Assembly: GCF_003386165.1 (NCBI RefSeq)
Contig: NZ_QRDV01000004.1
Location: 253,587 to 317,586 of the forward strand
Source of the DNA: Winogradskyella eximia
GTDB taxonomy: Bacteria; Bacteroidota; Bacteroidia; Flavobacteriales; Flavobacteriaceae
Reading direction: 5' to 3'
Length of the DNA stretch: 64,000 nt
Shown here piece after piece: positions 35,596 to 44,588 of the stretch. Each line of letters starts with the position of its first letter. The stretch's first letter is position 1. The position numbers and the translations under genes were made by a program. The notes under the pieces were generated by a model. That model was not told the origin of the DNA and ran no database searches. It saw nothing but the letters and a program-made list of their open reading frames with translations.

Positions 35596-37068
35596 ATGAA
35601 TTTAACCATTGAAAATATATTACTAGTAGGCTCTCTATTACTTTTTATAAGTATCATAGTTGGTAAGACGTCTTATAGATTTGGGGTTCCAACTTTATTG
35701 CTCTTTTTAGCTATAGGAATGTTAGCAGGTTCCGATGGTATTGGAGGTATCCGTTTTGACGATCCTAAGTTAGCACAGTTTATTGGTATCGTTTCTCTTA
35801 ACTTTATTTTGTTTTCAGGAGGTTTAGATACAAGCTTTAAAGCTGTAAAACCTATTCTTAGAGAAGGTCTCATGCTTTCAACATTAGGTGTTTTACTAAC
35901 AGCTGTTTCTTTAGGTACATTTGTTTGGTTTGTTACAGATTTCACTATTTATGAAAGCATGTTGTTAGGTTCAATTGTGTCTTCAACAGATGCAGCTGCT
36001 GTCTTTTCTATTTTACGTTCAAAAAATTTAGCTTTAAAGAACAATTTAAGGCCAACATTAGAGCTAGAGAGTGGAAGTAACGATCCCATGGCTTATGTGT
36101 TAACCTTAGCCTTTTTGACTTTAGTTATTAACCAAGACTTGAGTGTTTGGTCAATTATTCCTTTGTTTTTTCAACAAATGATTGTTGGTGGTATTGCTGG
36201 TTTCGCATTTGGAAAATTGAGTAAAATAATTATCAATAAAATAAAACTCGGTTTCGAGGGGCTTTATCCCGTTTTAGTTATTGCATTAATGTTTATTACG
36301 TTTTCGGCCACAGATTTTGTTGGAGGAAATGGGTTTCTTGCCATTTACATATGTTCGGTTTATTTAGGGAATCAAGATTTAATACATAAGTCTACAATTT
36401 TAAAAATGTTTGATGGTATCGCTTGGTTAATGCAGATTGTACTATTCCTTACGTTAGGCTTACTAGTATTTCCATCTCAAATTATTCCATATATGGGTAT
36501 TGGATTGCTCATTTCAATATTCCTAATTGTTGTTGCAAGACCTTTAAGTGTTTTTATAAGTTTAATGTTTTTTAAAATGAAACTTAGAAGACGATTCTAT
36601 ATTTCTTGGGTTGGGTTGCGTGGAGCTGTTCCAATTGTATTTGCTACGTATCCATTGTTAGCAGGTATTGAAAAAGCGAATATGATTTTTAATATTGTAT
36701 TTTTTATTTCTGTGACTTCTGTTTTAATTCAAGGAACAACCTTATCGATTTTCGCAAAATGGTTAAATGTCGCTTTACCAGAAGAAGTAAAACCCATTAC
36801 TGAAAATGATAGATATATTCTTAATTTACCAAAATCGGCAATGGAAGAAATTACAATACCAGCTCGTAGCTTTGCGGTTGATAAACGAATTATAGATTTA
36901 CATTTTCCTAAATCAGCATTTATTGTAATGATTAAGCGTAATGGTAAGTTTGTGCGTCCAGGTGGCTCTACCATTATTGAAGTTGATGATACATTAGTAC
37001 TGCTTTTAGATAATGAAGATAGTTTAGGCGAGGTAAATGAAATTTTATCGAATACGACAATAGCTTAA
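35596..37068 (+). CDS. Potassium/proton antiporter, CPA1 family (CvrA/NhaP2-like)
   Basis: A 490-aa inner-membrane cation/proton antiporter. Twelve or so hydrophobic segments fill residues 5-395. The ion-binding E-x-x-S-x-N-D signature is LELESGSNDPMAYVLTLAF at about residue 155, and GGLDTSFKAVKPILREG is the conserved TM3/4 loop. The C-terminal cytosolic part (about 405-490) is a TrkA_C/RCK-C domain (EITIPARSFAVDKRIIDLHF, IIEVDDTLVLLLDN), which gates transport in response to ligands. This combination matches potassium/proton antiporter CvrA (NhaP2). Probably monocistronic. Confidence 0.92.
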   Translation: MNLTIENILLVGSLLLFISIIVGKTSYRFGVPTLLLFLAIGMLAGSDGIGGIRFDDPKLAQFIGIVSLNFILFSGGLDTSFKAVKPILREGLMLSTLGVLLTAVSLGTFVWFVTDFTIYESMLLGSIVSSTDAAAVFSILRSKNLALKNNLRPTLELESGSNDPMAYVLTLAFLTLVINQDLSVWSIIPLFFQQMIVGGIAGFAFGKLSKIIINKIKLGFEGLYPVLVIALMFITFSATDFVGGNGFLAIYICSVYLGNQDLIHKSTILKMFDGIAWLMQIVLFLTLGLLVFPSQIIPYMGIGLLISIFLIVVARPLSVFISLMFFKMKLRRRFYISWVGLRGAVPIVFATYPLLAGIEKANMIFNIVFFISVTSVLIQGTTLSIFAKWLNVALPEEVKPITENDRYILNLPKSAMEEITIPARSFAVDKRIIDLHFPKSAFIVMIKRNGKFVRPGGSTIIEVDDTLVLLLDNEDSLGEVNEILSNTTIA

Positions 37069-37143
37069 TTTAAAATATAACTTGTAGTTTACGTTTGTTG
37101 AATTTATCTTTTAATTATATTCTATAAACTAACTCCAATCTAC

Positions 37144-37151
37144 TATTTTTG
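37144..37151 (+). promoter_or_regulatory. Bacteroidota -7 box for the DUF3124 gene
   Basis: TATTTTTG matches TAnnTTTG, 25 bp before the start. Confidence 0.55.
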
Positions 37152-37176
37152 TATCGAATCATAAATAAACAATCAC

Positions 37177-37689
37177 ATGATGAAAAAAATAATAGTTTTG
37201 TTTCTAGTGCTTTATGGTTTTTACTCTTGCGAAAATCATATAGGTGATGAAGAGTTTGAGAAAATTAATTGGAAAGCCAGACAAGCCACTATTCATAATG
37301 CAGATTCCTTAGAAATTGGAACATCTTATTTATCGGTTTATTCTCAAATTTATAGTTATTCTCAGCATAAAACTTACAATCTTACGGCTATGGTAAGTTT
37401 GAGAAATACGAGTGTAACTGATAGTATATATTTATATAATGTGGATTATTACGATACTCATGGGACATTATTAAAATCCTACATTAAAAACCCTGTTTTT
37501 TTAGCACCTATGGAGACTTTAGATATTGTTATTAATGAAGCAGATATTACTGGTGGTACAGGTTCTAATTTTATTTTTCATTGGAAAACGCCAAAGAATT
37601 GCTCAGAACCAATTTTTGAAGGTGTTATGACTTCTACTGCAGGACAGCAAGGATTATCCTTTATAACACAAGCAAAACGAATTCGCTAA
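37177..37689 (+). CDS. DUF3124 lipoprotein
   Basis: A 170-aa lipoprotein: MMKKIIVLFLVLYGFYSC gives the lipobox FYSC. The mature part carries the DUF3124 pattern: LEIGTSYLSVYSQIYSYSQH, LTAMVSLRNTSVTDSIYLYN, VDYYDTHGTLLKSYI, LAPMETLDIVINEADITGGT and NFIFHWKTP. The family is beta-rich and has no known function. The first or second Met may be used. The marC remnant starts directly after its stop (TAA then ATG with no gap), which suggests the two were an operon before marC decayed. Confidence 0.85.
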   Translation: MMKKIIVLFLVLYGFYSCENHIGDEEFEKINWKARQATIHNADSLEIGTSYLSVYSQIYSYSQHKTYNLTAMVSLRNTSVTDSIYLYNVDYYDTHGTLLKSYIKNPVFLAPMETLDIVINEADITGGTGSNFIFHWKTPKNCSEPIFEGVMTSTAGQQGLSFITQAKRIR

Positions 37690-38124
37690 ATGGCAGAAAT
37701 TTTAACCAGTATCTTTTTTTTGCAGTAATTGATCCTATTGGTACTGTACCTGTTTTCTTAGAAGAACAAAAGAGTTTGATGCAAAGTTTAAAAAGAAAAT
37801 AGCATTGAGAGCATCTGGTGTTTCTTTCTTAATTTTACTTTTCTTTATTGTTATTGGTCAACTCATTTTAGAAGGCATGGAAGTGTCATATTTCAGATAA
37901 TAAACATGTAATTATTTTTTCCTGTGGCAATTCCTTCCATTGCATCACTAGGAGCAATTATGACTGCGGTATTACAAATAGATAATCATATTTATAGTAT
38001 TAATCAGCAACTATTTACAACGTTTTTAGTTTTGGTAGTTATTAGCATAACAAGTTTAATTTTATTAGCAGCATACGGAGTTCAAAATATCTTATCCAGA
38101 ATTTCAGATTATTTTGCGAAATAA
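37690..38124 (+). pseudogene. Decayed MarC family membrane protein
   Basis: The sequence starts MAEILTSIFF, then needs a frame change to read AVIDPIGTVPVFLEEQK, and another to read EFDAKFKKKIALRASGVSFL and LILLFFIVIGQLILEGMEVS. After that about 60 residues of the family are missing. The end resumes as VAIPSIASLGAIMTAVLQID and a last transmembrane helix (TFLVLVVISITSLILLAAYG) to a stop at 38124. The F-F-A-V-I-D-P-I-G-T-V-P motif and the P-S-I-A-S-x-G-A motif identify MarC (UPF0056). With at least two frameshifts and an internal deletion it cannot make a full protein. Confidence 0.9.
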
Positions 38125-38380
38125 TTTAATCATAGCAAATTTTATAGCATAAATATTATTTTTTAGATTTTGATAATATTCCTACTAAACGTTTATATAC
38201 ATTCGAGTTTATGAAAATGGTATAATAATTTTAGTGTAAATGTAGGTTTTGGTGGTGCTTTTTTTTTTTTGGAAACAACGTGGCTAAGAAAGCTGCGTTA
38301 AATTTTGGAGTACATCATAAGTTTTTGATTACGGTCACTTCTCAGATATGTCATTTTTTGTTTCACAATTTTAAATAACC
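38125..38380. other. Gap with decayed-looking DNA and a 12-T run
   Basis: About 250 bp between the marC remnant and a terminator. A T12 homopolymer sits at 38259-38270. Around it short stretches look coding in shifting frames (for example KKAALNFGVHHKFLITVTSQ from about 38282 on the plus strand) but nothing can be assigned. I regard it as probably eroded sequence. Confidence 0.4.
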
Positions 38381-38416
38381 AAAAAACGTCAATACAAAAG
38401 TAGTATTGACGTTTTA
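38381..38416. terminator. Bidirectional terminator
   Basis: AAAAAACGTCAATAC and GTATTGACGTTTTA form an 11-bp stem with a 7-nt loop. It lies just after the T9SS gene that ends at 38437 on the minus strand. Confidence 0.85.
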
Positions 38417-38436
38417 GATAATATATCTTTCTGTTT

Positions 38437-41400
38437 TTATTGTTTGATAAACTTCTGAGTAAACACTTTTCCGTCAGACTCTAAACGCAAAATATAATTG
38501 CCTGTACTTAAGTTTGAAACATCAATAGAATGTTGTTCTAATTTTAAGTTCATTATACGTTTTCCTTCTATATTGAAAACTGTAGCAATTTTTCCAATTA
38601 AGTTGATAGGGCTATTAATGTTTATAATATTATCAACTGGATTAGGATGAATAGAAATGCTTTTTAACGTTTCATCGTTAACACTTAATGTTTGTCCTTC
38701 AACAATTACATGATGTGTATTAATTGCAGGATTTGTTACATTATCAATAGAGCCAGATGGCCAATAAATAACAATATTAGTGATTGCATCATCTGTTCCG
38801 ATTCCAAAGTGAGTATTTAAAGAACTCATAAATCGGAATCCTTCACCACTACGTACATCTCGAATTTGAATACCAGAAGCAGTATGAACTTCTACTCTTG
38901 CACCAATACCGTTAATATTACTGGCCACTCCAGTTGTGGTAATTTTAACCCAGTTATTACTGTTAGTATCATTTGTAAATAATTCATTGCCAGAAATAGC
39001 ATCAATAAACCCGTCGTTATTTATATCTCCAAAAGAACCATTGTTTCCTGGTAAAATATTTTCATAGAGTGCAAATGTCATATCTCCATTTCCAAATAGA
39101 ATATTTCCGTGAGAAACAATATCTAAATTTCCATCGTTGTCAAAATCGTGGGTACAGTTTTCAATTCCTGTAGATGTTAAATCTAAAACGCCTGATGCAC
39201 TAGTTACGTCAACAAATACACCAGCACCATCATTTCTTAATATTTTAGAAACACCAGAACTAGCACCAATATATAGATCCATGTCACCATCATTGTCATA
39301 ATCTCCCCAAGCTGAAGACCAAGTTTGCATGCCGTCATCTAGCCCTTGAGCAGGTGCAGTATCTGTATAAGTTCCGTCACCATTATTTGTAAATAGTTGA
39401 TTGATTGGTCCACCACCACATTTTGCAATAAACATGTCGATATCGCGATCATTATCATAATCAATCCAAACTGATCCATAATTTCCTCTTACAAGACCTA
39501 ATCCACCTTGTCCATATGTTAAATTTCCACTACCATCATTCATATAATAAACGTTGGCATCAACATCATGACATACAAAAGCATCGAGATGACCATCGTT
39601 ATTAATGTCAGCAAAGTTAGAACGTTGAGAGAATACGTATTCTCCTCCAGAGGTTTGATCAAATCCTGTTCCTGTGGCATTGGCTTTCATAAAAGTAACA
39701 CCATTCCCTCCTCCGTATAATAAATCTGTAAATCCATTTCTATCAAAATCGGCAGCAGCCAAACTCCAAGAGGGTGTGTTCTGCGCATTAGATGTCGTTA
39801 TGTTCGTTGCTGTACCACTTAATCCACCACTTGTTTGCTGATAGAAGATATTTACATTGCTAGCACTAATAGAAACAACATCGTCTAAAAAATCACCATT
39901 CATATCTACCGTAGCTCTTTGTGTACCTGTTACGCCAACATAAGATGATGTAAATGTTGCAGGAGCAGGTGGTACTAATGTCGAGAATGTTAAAGGTCCA
40001 CCCCAAAGACTAGTATCTTGTCCACAAATTGAGCGAACATATACTTCATATACTCTTCCAGGTTCTAAGGTTGTTAAGTTCACATTAGTTGTACTAACAG
40101 TAGTTCCTGTTCCTGTTGGGATTCCTGTTCCAGCTAGTTGTACAATATATTCCCAATCACTTTCTCCGTTGTTTGCTGTCCAAGAAATAGTTGCTAAAGT
40201 TTGTGTAATATCAGTAGCTAAAATACTTGATGGTGCAATACAAAAAGATCCACAAGTTTCTACTCGCACATAGTCAATAGACATATCTCCTGCAATACCT
40301 GTACCTGTTCCTGTATGACTAAATTCTAAATAAATTACTTGTCCAACATAAGCATCTAAATTAACGCCAACAGCAACCCAAGCTTCATTTTCACTTGTCT
40401 GTAATTCTCCAGAATGCGTAAAAATGTTTGTAAAAGCACCACTTATCGATGTTCCAATGTTTATATTTAAAGTTCCCATATCCTCTCCATAAGCATGCAT
40501 ATAGAAAGATAGTTCTGCGCCATCTGTTGCTGTTGTTAAATCTATTGCAGGACTTATTGCAGATGCTGTATCTGTTGCATTTCCAGATGCTTCATAATTC
40601 ATAAAGTTTGAACCACTAAATGCATTGTTTGGACCAGTATTAGCAGATGTTGATCCGTTAGGAATTTCCCAACTTCCGTTTCCATTGTTTAAATCTCCTG
40701 TCCAACCAGAACCGAGATTAAACTCTTCTGTAAAAATAAAACTTGAAGTTCCTGAAGCACAAGTAACACCAACTGGTCCTGGAGGAGGACAATTACTTTG
40801 TGTTATTGAGCTACTATTTAGAGAGCAATTAACATCTTGATCATTTTGAATATTGAAAACAATATCCGTAGCGTTTGCATAGGGTCCGAATTGAACTATA
40901 CCTGCGGTATTTAATGCTTGTGTAGGACTTGATTGATTATCAGAAATTGTTAAAGAAGTCGCAGTTCCAAGGTCAGAAACATTGACATCTACTAAAAATC
41001 CACCACTTGTGGCACAATCATCTATAATTGTGTAAGTTGCTGAAGCGTTTGAGCATGTTGCACAGTTGACATCGAAATCCCACTGTACATAATTATTATC
41101 AGTACAGTTAATTGTAAAATCAGAATCTATTGAAACCGTAATCGTATCTCCAGTAGACTGAAAAGTAAGACCAGTTAGATCTCCGTTATTTCCATAACCG
41201 TTATATAATTCGGTTCCGTCTGTATTTAACACAATTAATTCGTCATAAGCATTTTCTACTCGTCCAGCATTGAATGTCACCAATAAATCTGATCCATCTG
41301 AACTCACAAAAACGAAACTTGTAGTATCGTAATTAGAATAACAATAGGTTGTATTTACGGCACCTACAGAACAATCTACTGTAGTTTGTGCACCCGTAAA

Positions 41401-41445
41401 ATAACAGGATACAAGTAAGACTAGTAAAAGTGTAATTTTTTTCAT
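38437..41445 (-). CDS. Large T9SS-exported FG-GAP/ASPIC protein
   Basis: A 1002-aa secreted protein. Signal peptide MKKITLLLVLLVSCYFTGAQ. In order: a CUB-like domain (about 25-130, VFVSSDGSDLLVTFNAGRVE), a linker domain, a MAM/jelly-roll-like domain (about 235-398, FNLGSGWTGDLNNGNGSWEI, SGNFMNYE-type and YLEFSHTGTG), one fibronectin type III domain (about 400-490), and FG-GAP/VCBS repeats with calcium-binding D-x-D/N-x-D-G loops (DMNGDFLDDV, DINNDGHLDAF, DYDNDGDMDLY, DFDNDGNLDIV). An ASPIC/UnbV domain (GIGARVEVHTASGIQIRDVR) precedes a T9SS type A sorting domain (SIHPNPVDNIININSP). It is probably a large surface adhesin or glycan-binding protein; no catalytic site is visible. Confidence 0.92.
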   Translation of the reverse strand: MKKITLLLVLLVSCYFTGAQTTVDCSVGAVNTTYCYSNYDTTSFVFVSSDGSDLLVTFNAGRVENAYDELIVLNTDGTELYNGYGNNGDLTGLTFQSTGDTITVSIDSDFTINCTDNNYVQWDFDVNCATCSNASATYTIIDDCATSGGFLVDVNVSDLGTATSLTISDNQSSPTQALNTAGIVQFGPYANATDIVFNIQNDQDVNCSLNSSSITQSNCPPPGPVGVTCASGTSSFIFTEEFNLGSGWTGDLNNGNGSWEIPNGSTSANTGPNNAFSGSNFMNYEASGNATDTASAISPAIDLTTATDGAELSFYMHAYGEDMGTLNINIGTSISGAFTNIFTHSGELQTSENEAWVAVGVNLDAYVGQVIYLEFSHTGTGTGIAGDMSIDYVRVETCGSFCIAPSSILATDITQTLATISWTANNGESDWEYIVQLAGTGIPTGTGTTVSTTNVNLTTLEPGRVYEVYVRSICGQDTSLWGGPLTFSTLVPPAPATFTSSYVGVTGTQRATVDMNGDFLDDVVSISASNVNIFYQQTSGGLSGTATNITTSNAQNTPSWSLAAADFDRNGFTDLLYGGGNGVTFMKANATGTGFDQTSGGEYVFSQRSNFADINNDGHLDAFVCHDVDANVYYMNDGSGNLTYGQGGLGLVRGNYGSVWIDYDNDRDIDMFIAKCGGGPINQLFTNNGDGTYTDTAPAQGLDDGMQTWSSAWGDYDNDGDMDLYIGASSGVSKILRNDGAGVFVDVTSASGVLDLTSTGIENCTHDFDNDGNLDIVSHGNILFGNGDMTFALYENILPGNNGSFGDINNDGFIDAISGNELFTNDTNSNNWVKITTTGVASNINGIGARVEVHTASGIQIRDVRSGEGFRFMSSLNTHFGIGTDDAITNIVIYWPSGSIDNVTNPAINTHHVIVEGQTLSVNDETLKSISIHPNPVDNIININSPINLIGKIATVFNIEGKRIMNLKLEQHSIDVSNLSTGNYILRLESDGKVFTQKFIKQ

Positions 41446-41505
41446 TGAGTTAGTTTTTTTTACACTATGAAATCGAAAGGCTTCGCTACATAATATTGGT
41501 TATTG

Positions 41506-42549
41506 TTAATCGCATTCGGTTGTTAATCCATCAATCCATTCACCTATAAGTGTAACGGCTTCTTCGTGGATAATAGTCCTGCCTAATAAAGGCATTCTGT
41601 ATTCTTGTGCTGCTGTATTTAATCTAAAATACATTATAGAACGTTCTTTTATAGATGGTGTTACAATATTGGTCATTCCAGGAATTGCGGTATTCGGTTC
41701 TACGCATAGACCTAAATTAATTTCGTTAGCAGTATCACTAAAAGCAAAACGCATTGGCCTGTAATCGCAATATGATAAGTCTGAATGACAATGTGCACAA
41801 TTGATATCAACATAGGAGCGTACTCGTAAATCTATTAGTTGTGTTTCATCGCTCCAATTTACAACAGTATGTATTTCTTCAGGCAAATTATCTTCTAAAT
41901 AGCCTTCTGTAATTAATTTGTCTAATTGATTTTGAGTACCATCAGCATATAAATATAAGCTATTTAAATTTTGTGGTTTAACACCAATAGGAACAGAATT
42001 AGATCCACTCTTATGGCAAGTAATGCATTCTAAACCTGAAGGTATTCGATAATTAATACTTTTAGCAACACCATTTTCTATAAAATCTATATCAGTAAAT
42101 GAACCTTCAAGACTAAAGGTTGCTTCTGTTTGATCATCATTCCAGATATAATCTGCAAAATGCCAATCATTTTCCTTTTTTAACATTAAACGCGTTTCTA
42201 CAATACGTGTAGTGTTGTCAGGTTGCACATTATTGTAATAGAATGATTTGATAAGAATTGTTCCAACAGGAAAATCAATATGTATATTATCTGCGACATA
42301 ATTCGCTCTTACATCACTTGGCATCCAAATAAAGCGTTTCTTTTTGGCATAATCGGTGAACAGAGTAGAAATTGGTTCATATGGAATGACTCCAAATACG
42401 GGATCTTGCGCTTTCATTTCTCCTTCAAAAAAATTATATTCTGAGAGTGTATTGAAAGGAAAAGCGTCCAAATCTAATACAACAGTTGAAACAGAATCGT
42501 AGTCATCGTCACTGCGAGAATCGTTATCATTTGTGCAAGAAAGTAGCAC
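41506..42549 (-). CDS. SO2930-like diheme c-type cytochrome lipoprotein, start uncertain
   Basis: Two heme-binding C-x-x-C-H motifs are present, GLECITCHKSGSNSVPIG at about residue 183 and INCAHCHSDLSYCDYRPM at about 254, in the arrangement of the SO2930-type diheme cytochromes (pattern recalled; PxxF-type FRLNTAAQEYRMPLLGRTII at the end). The usual start would be GTG at 42549 (MLLSCTND), which leaves only three residues before the lipobox Cys. Translating farther upstream without a stop gives ITIKKLHIFTSLALISIVLL then SC, a perfect lipoprotein signal, but it begins with ATC codons (42598-42600, 42592-42594) and has no ATG. The true start is therefore probably a non-standard ATC or a mutated ATG. 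The protein should be periplasmic and carry electrons. Confidence 0.85.
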   Translation of the reverse strand: MLLSCTNDNDSRSDDDYDSVSTVVLDLDAFPFNTLSEYNFFEGEMKAQDPVFGVIPYEPISTLFTDYAKKKRFIWMPSDVRANYVADNIHIDFPVGTILIKSFYYNNVQPDNTTRIVETRLMLKKENDWHFADYIWNDDQTEATFSLEGSFTDIDFIENGVAKSINYRIPSGLECITCHKSGSNSVPIGVKPQNLNSLYLYADGTQNQLDKLITEGYLEDNLPEEIHTVVNWSDETQLIDLRVRSYVDINCAHCHSDLSYCDYRPMRFAFSDTANEINLGLCVEPNTAIPGMTNIVTPSIKERSIMYFRLNTAAQEYRMPLLGRTIIHEEAVTLIGEWIDGLTTECD

Positions 42550-42594
42550 TATAGAAATTAGAGCTAGACTAGTAAATATATGTAGTTTTTTGAT

Positions 42595-42850
42595 AGTGAT
42601 TTTTTGTTTTAAGCACTAATATAAAAAATAGTTATTATTAATATTGATTCTTAGTGTGTTGTTATTATATATAAAACAATTTTGTTTGCTTTATCCCTAC
42701 CTATTGGTTCGTTTTATTTCTAGATGGTTTAAATATTTTTTTCATGAAGTGGCGTTTATAAGTCAAAAGAATAAATTAAGGAGTTACCAACCGTTAGTAA
42801 CGAGTGAAGATTTCATGAGGATTTATTAAAAATACTCAAACCAAAACCGC
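42595..42850. other. Divergent gap between cytochrome and MATE genes
   Basis: About 260 bp of AT-rich DNA with the promoters of both divergent genes. A 61-codon plus-strand reading frame at 42644-42829 lacks family features and is probably chance. Confidence 0.5.
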
Positions 42851-42858
42851 TACTTTTG
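42851..42858 (+). promoter_or_regulatory. Bacteroidota -7 box directly upstream of the MATE gene
   Basis: TACTTTTG matches TAnnTTTG and ends 4 bp before the ATG. The context TTTTGCGCT-ATG closely resembles that of guaA (TTTTGCGC-ATG). A leaderless message is likely. Confidence 0.55.
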
Positions 42859-42862
42859 CGCT

Positions 42863-44242
42863 ATGGTTTTAAGTAATTACACTAAAGAATTTAAATATAA
42901 TCTTAAACTCGCATCACCAGTGATGTTGGGCATGCTTGGTCATACCTTTGTGAGTTTTGTAGATAACGTAATGGTCGGTCAGTTGGGAGCGGCAGAATTG
43001 GCAGCTGTGTCTTTAGGCAATAGCTTTATTTTTATTGCTATGTCTATTGGGATTGGTTTTTCTACAGCCATAACACCTTTAGTGGCTGAAGCAGATACAG
43101 AGAATAATTTTGAAAAAGGAAAGTCGGTTTTTAAACATGGGCTTTTTCTTTGTACGGTTTTAGGTCTAATTCTATTTGGGATTCTGCTTTTCGCAAAACC
43201 CTTAATGTATATTATGGATCAGCCAAAAGAAGTGGTAGATTTAGCGATTCCGTATTTAGATTTAGTGGCTTTTTCCTTAGTGCCTTTAATCGTTTTTCAA
43301 GCATTTAAACAATTTAGTGACGGGTTGTCTTTAACTAAATACCCTATGTACGCTACTATTGTAGCCAATTTACTTAATGTAGCGATTAACTATGTGTTGA
43401 TTTTTGGGAAATTTGGTTTTCCTGAAATGGGAATTGTTGGTGCTGCTGTAGGAACTTTAGTTTCTCGTTTTGTAATGGTCGCTTATTTGTGGTGGTTATT
43501 GGCTAAACGCGAAAAGTCAAAAGCTTACGTAACCAATATTAAAATCTTTCAGTTAAAAAAGCATCCACTAAGAAAGCTAAGTAATTTAGGTTTGCCAAGT
43601 GCTATGCAAATGTTTTTTGAAGTGGGTATTTTTACTGCGGCCATTTGGTTGAGTGGTACTTTAGGAGCTAATGCACAAGCCGCTAACCAGATTGCATTAA
43701 ATTTATCATCTATGACGTTTATGGTGGCCACAGGTTTAAGTGTGGCAGCTATGGTAAGAGTTGGTAATCAAAAAGGATTAAATGATTTTAAAGCCTTAAA
43801 ACGTATTGCAGAATCTATATTTATGGTCGGATTTATTTTTGCTGTAATTTTTGCCTTATTCTTTGTGGTATTCCATCAGTTTTTACCAAACATGTATGTG
43901 GATTTAAATGATCCTGAAAATGCAATAGATACAGCAGAAGTAGTACAAATTGCAGCAACTTTATTATTAGCAGCAGCTGTTTTTCAAATTAGTGATAGCT
44001 TACAAGTGATTGCTCTTGGTGCATTACGTGGACTTCAAGATGTAAAAATACCAACAGTAATTACATTTGTTTCGTATTGGGTTGTTGGTTTTCCTATTAG
44101 TTATTATCTAGGAAAAGCAGAGGTTTACGGAAGTTTTGGGATTTGGATTGGACTTATTGCAGGTTTAAGTGTCGCAGCAATTTTGTTATTTATAAGGTTT
44201 AATCTTTTGACTAAGAAACTAATCGCTAAATCATCTAATTAA
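42863..44242 (+). CDS. MATE family multidrug/sodium efflux transporter
   Basis: A 459-aa inner-membrane antiporter of the NorM type with twelve predicted transmembrane helices. Characteristic segments are ASPVMLGMLGHTFVSFVDNV, MVGQLGAAELAAVSLGNSFI near the start and LGANAQAANQIALNLSSMTF at the beginning of the second six-helix bundle (about residue 267), with SVAAMVRVGNQKG after it. It exports cationic drugs or dyes in exchange for sodium or protons in characterised members; the substrate here is unknown. The gene appears to be expressed alone from the promoter that touches its start codon. Confidence 0.93.
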   Translation: MVLSNYTKEFKYNLKLASPVMLGMLGHTFVSFVDNVMVGQLGAAELAAVSLGNSFIFIAMSIGIGFSTAITPLVAEADTENNFEKGKSVFKHGLFLCTVLGLILFGILLFAKPLMYIMDQPKEVVDLAIPYLDLVAFSLVPLIVFQAFKQFSDGLSLTKYPMYATIVANLLNVAINYVLIFGKFGFPEMGIVGAAVGTLVSRFVMVAYLWWLLAKREKSKAYVTNIKIFQLKKHPLRKLSNLGLPSAMQMFFEVGIFTAAIWLSGTLGANAQAANQIALNLSSMTFMVATGLSVAAMVRVGNQKGLNDFKALKRIAESIFMVGFIFAVIFALFFVVFHQFLPNMYVDLNDPENAIDTAEVVQIAATLLLAAAVFQISDSLQVIALGALRGLQDVKIPTVITFVSYWVVGFPISYYLGKAEVYGSFGIWIGLIAGLSVAAILLFIRFNLLTKKLIAKSSN

Positions 44243-44301
44243 TTATAAAATCTCTTTTTTTCGATAGTGTAATATTAGAGTTAGAGCTCATTCAAAATCT
44301 A

Positions 44302-44309
44302 TATATTTG
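44302..44309 (+). promoter_or_regulatory. Bacteroidota -7 box for the small protein/PAP2 pair
   Basis: TATATTTG matches TAnnTTTG, 51 bp before the ATG at 44361. Confidence 0.5.
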
Positions 44310-44360
44310 CAACTTAATATTGAAAAGCTCAGGATTTTCAAAATTCAAATTTAAAAAATA

Positions 44361-44588
44361 ATGGAATTACCAAAATTTATACTAGGCGACAATACAGATT
44401 ATCCAGACGCTATATTTATTATTCATACAGAATTTCCTCGTTTTATTATTAACCTTGAAAATGATGAAGTAGAATGGTTTGAAGAATTTGATCAGCACGA
44501 TGAGAAAGAATTAGAGTCGGAAACTGAAAACTATATTCAACAAGCAACTGATTTCTACGATAGAGAAATTGCTAGATACGACGATTAA
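44361..44588 (+). CDS. Small acidic protein upstream of PAP2 phosphatase
   Basis: A 75-aa very acidic soluble protein (MELPKFILGDNTDYPDAIFI at the start, FDQHDEKELESETENYIQQA in the second half). It has no signal peptide or membrane helix. I do not recognise a named domain. Its stop codon overlaps the start of the PAP2 gene (TAATG), so the two are translationally coupled. The order suggests a cytoplasmic partner or regulator of the membrane phosphatase, but that is inference. Confidence 0.8.
   Translation: MELPKFILGDNTDYPDAIFIIHTEFPRFIINLENDEVEWFEEFDQHDEKELESETENYIQQATDFYDREIARYDD

Noticed and set aside
42644..42829. 61-codon plus-strand ORF between cytochrome and MATE genes
   Set aside because: Hydrophobic and aromatic residues come from AT-rich DNA; no start context or family features, and it overlaps the divergent promoter region.
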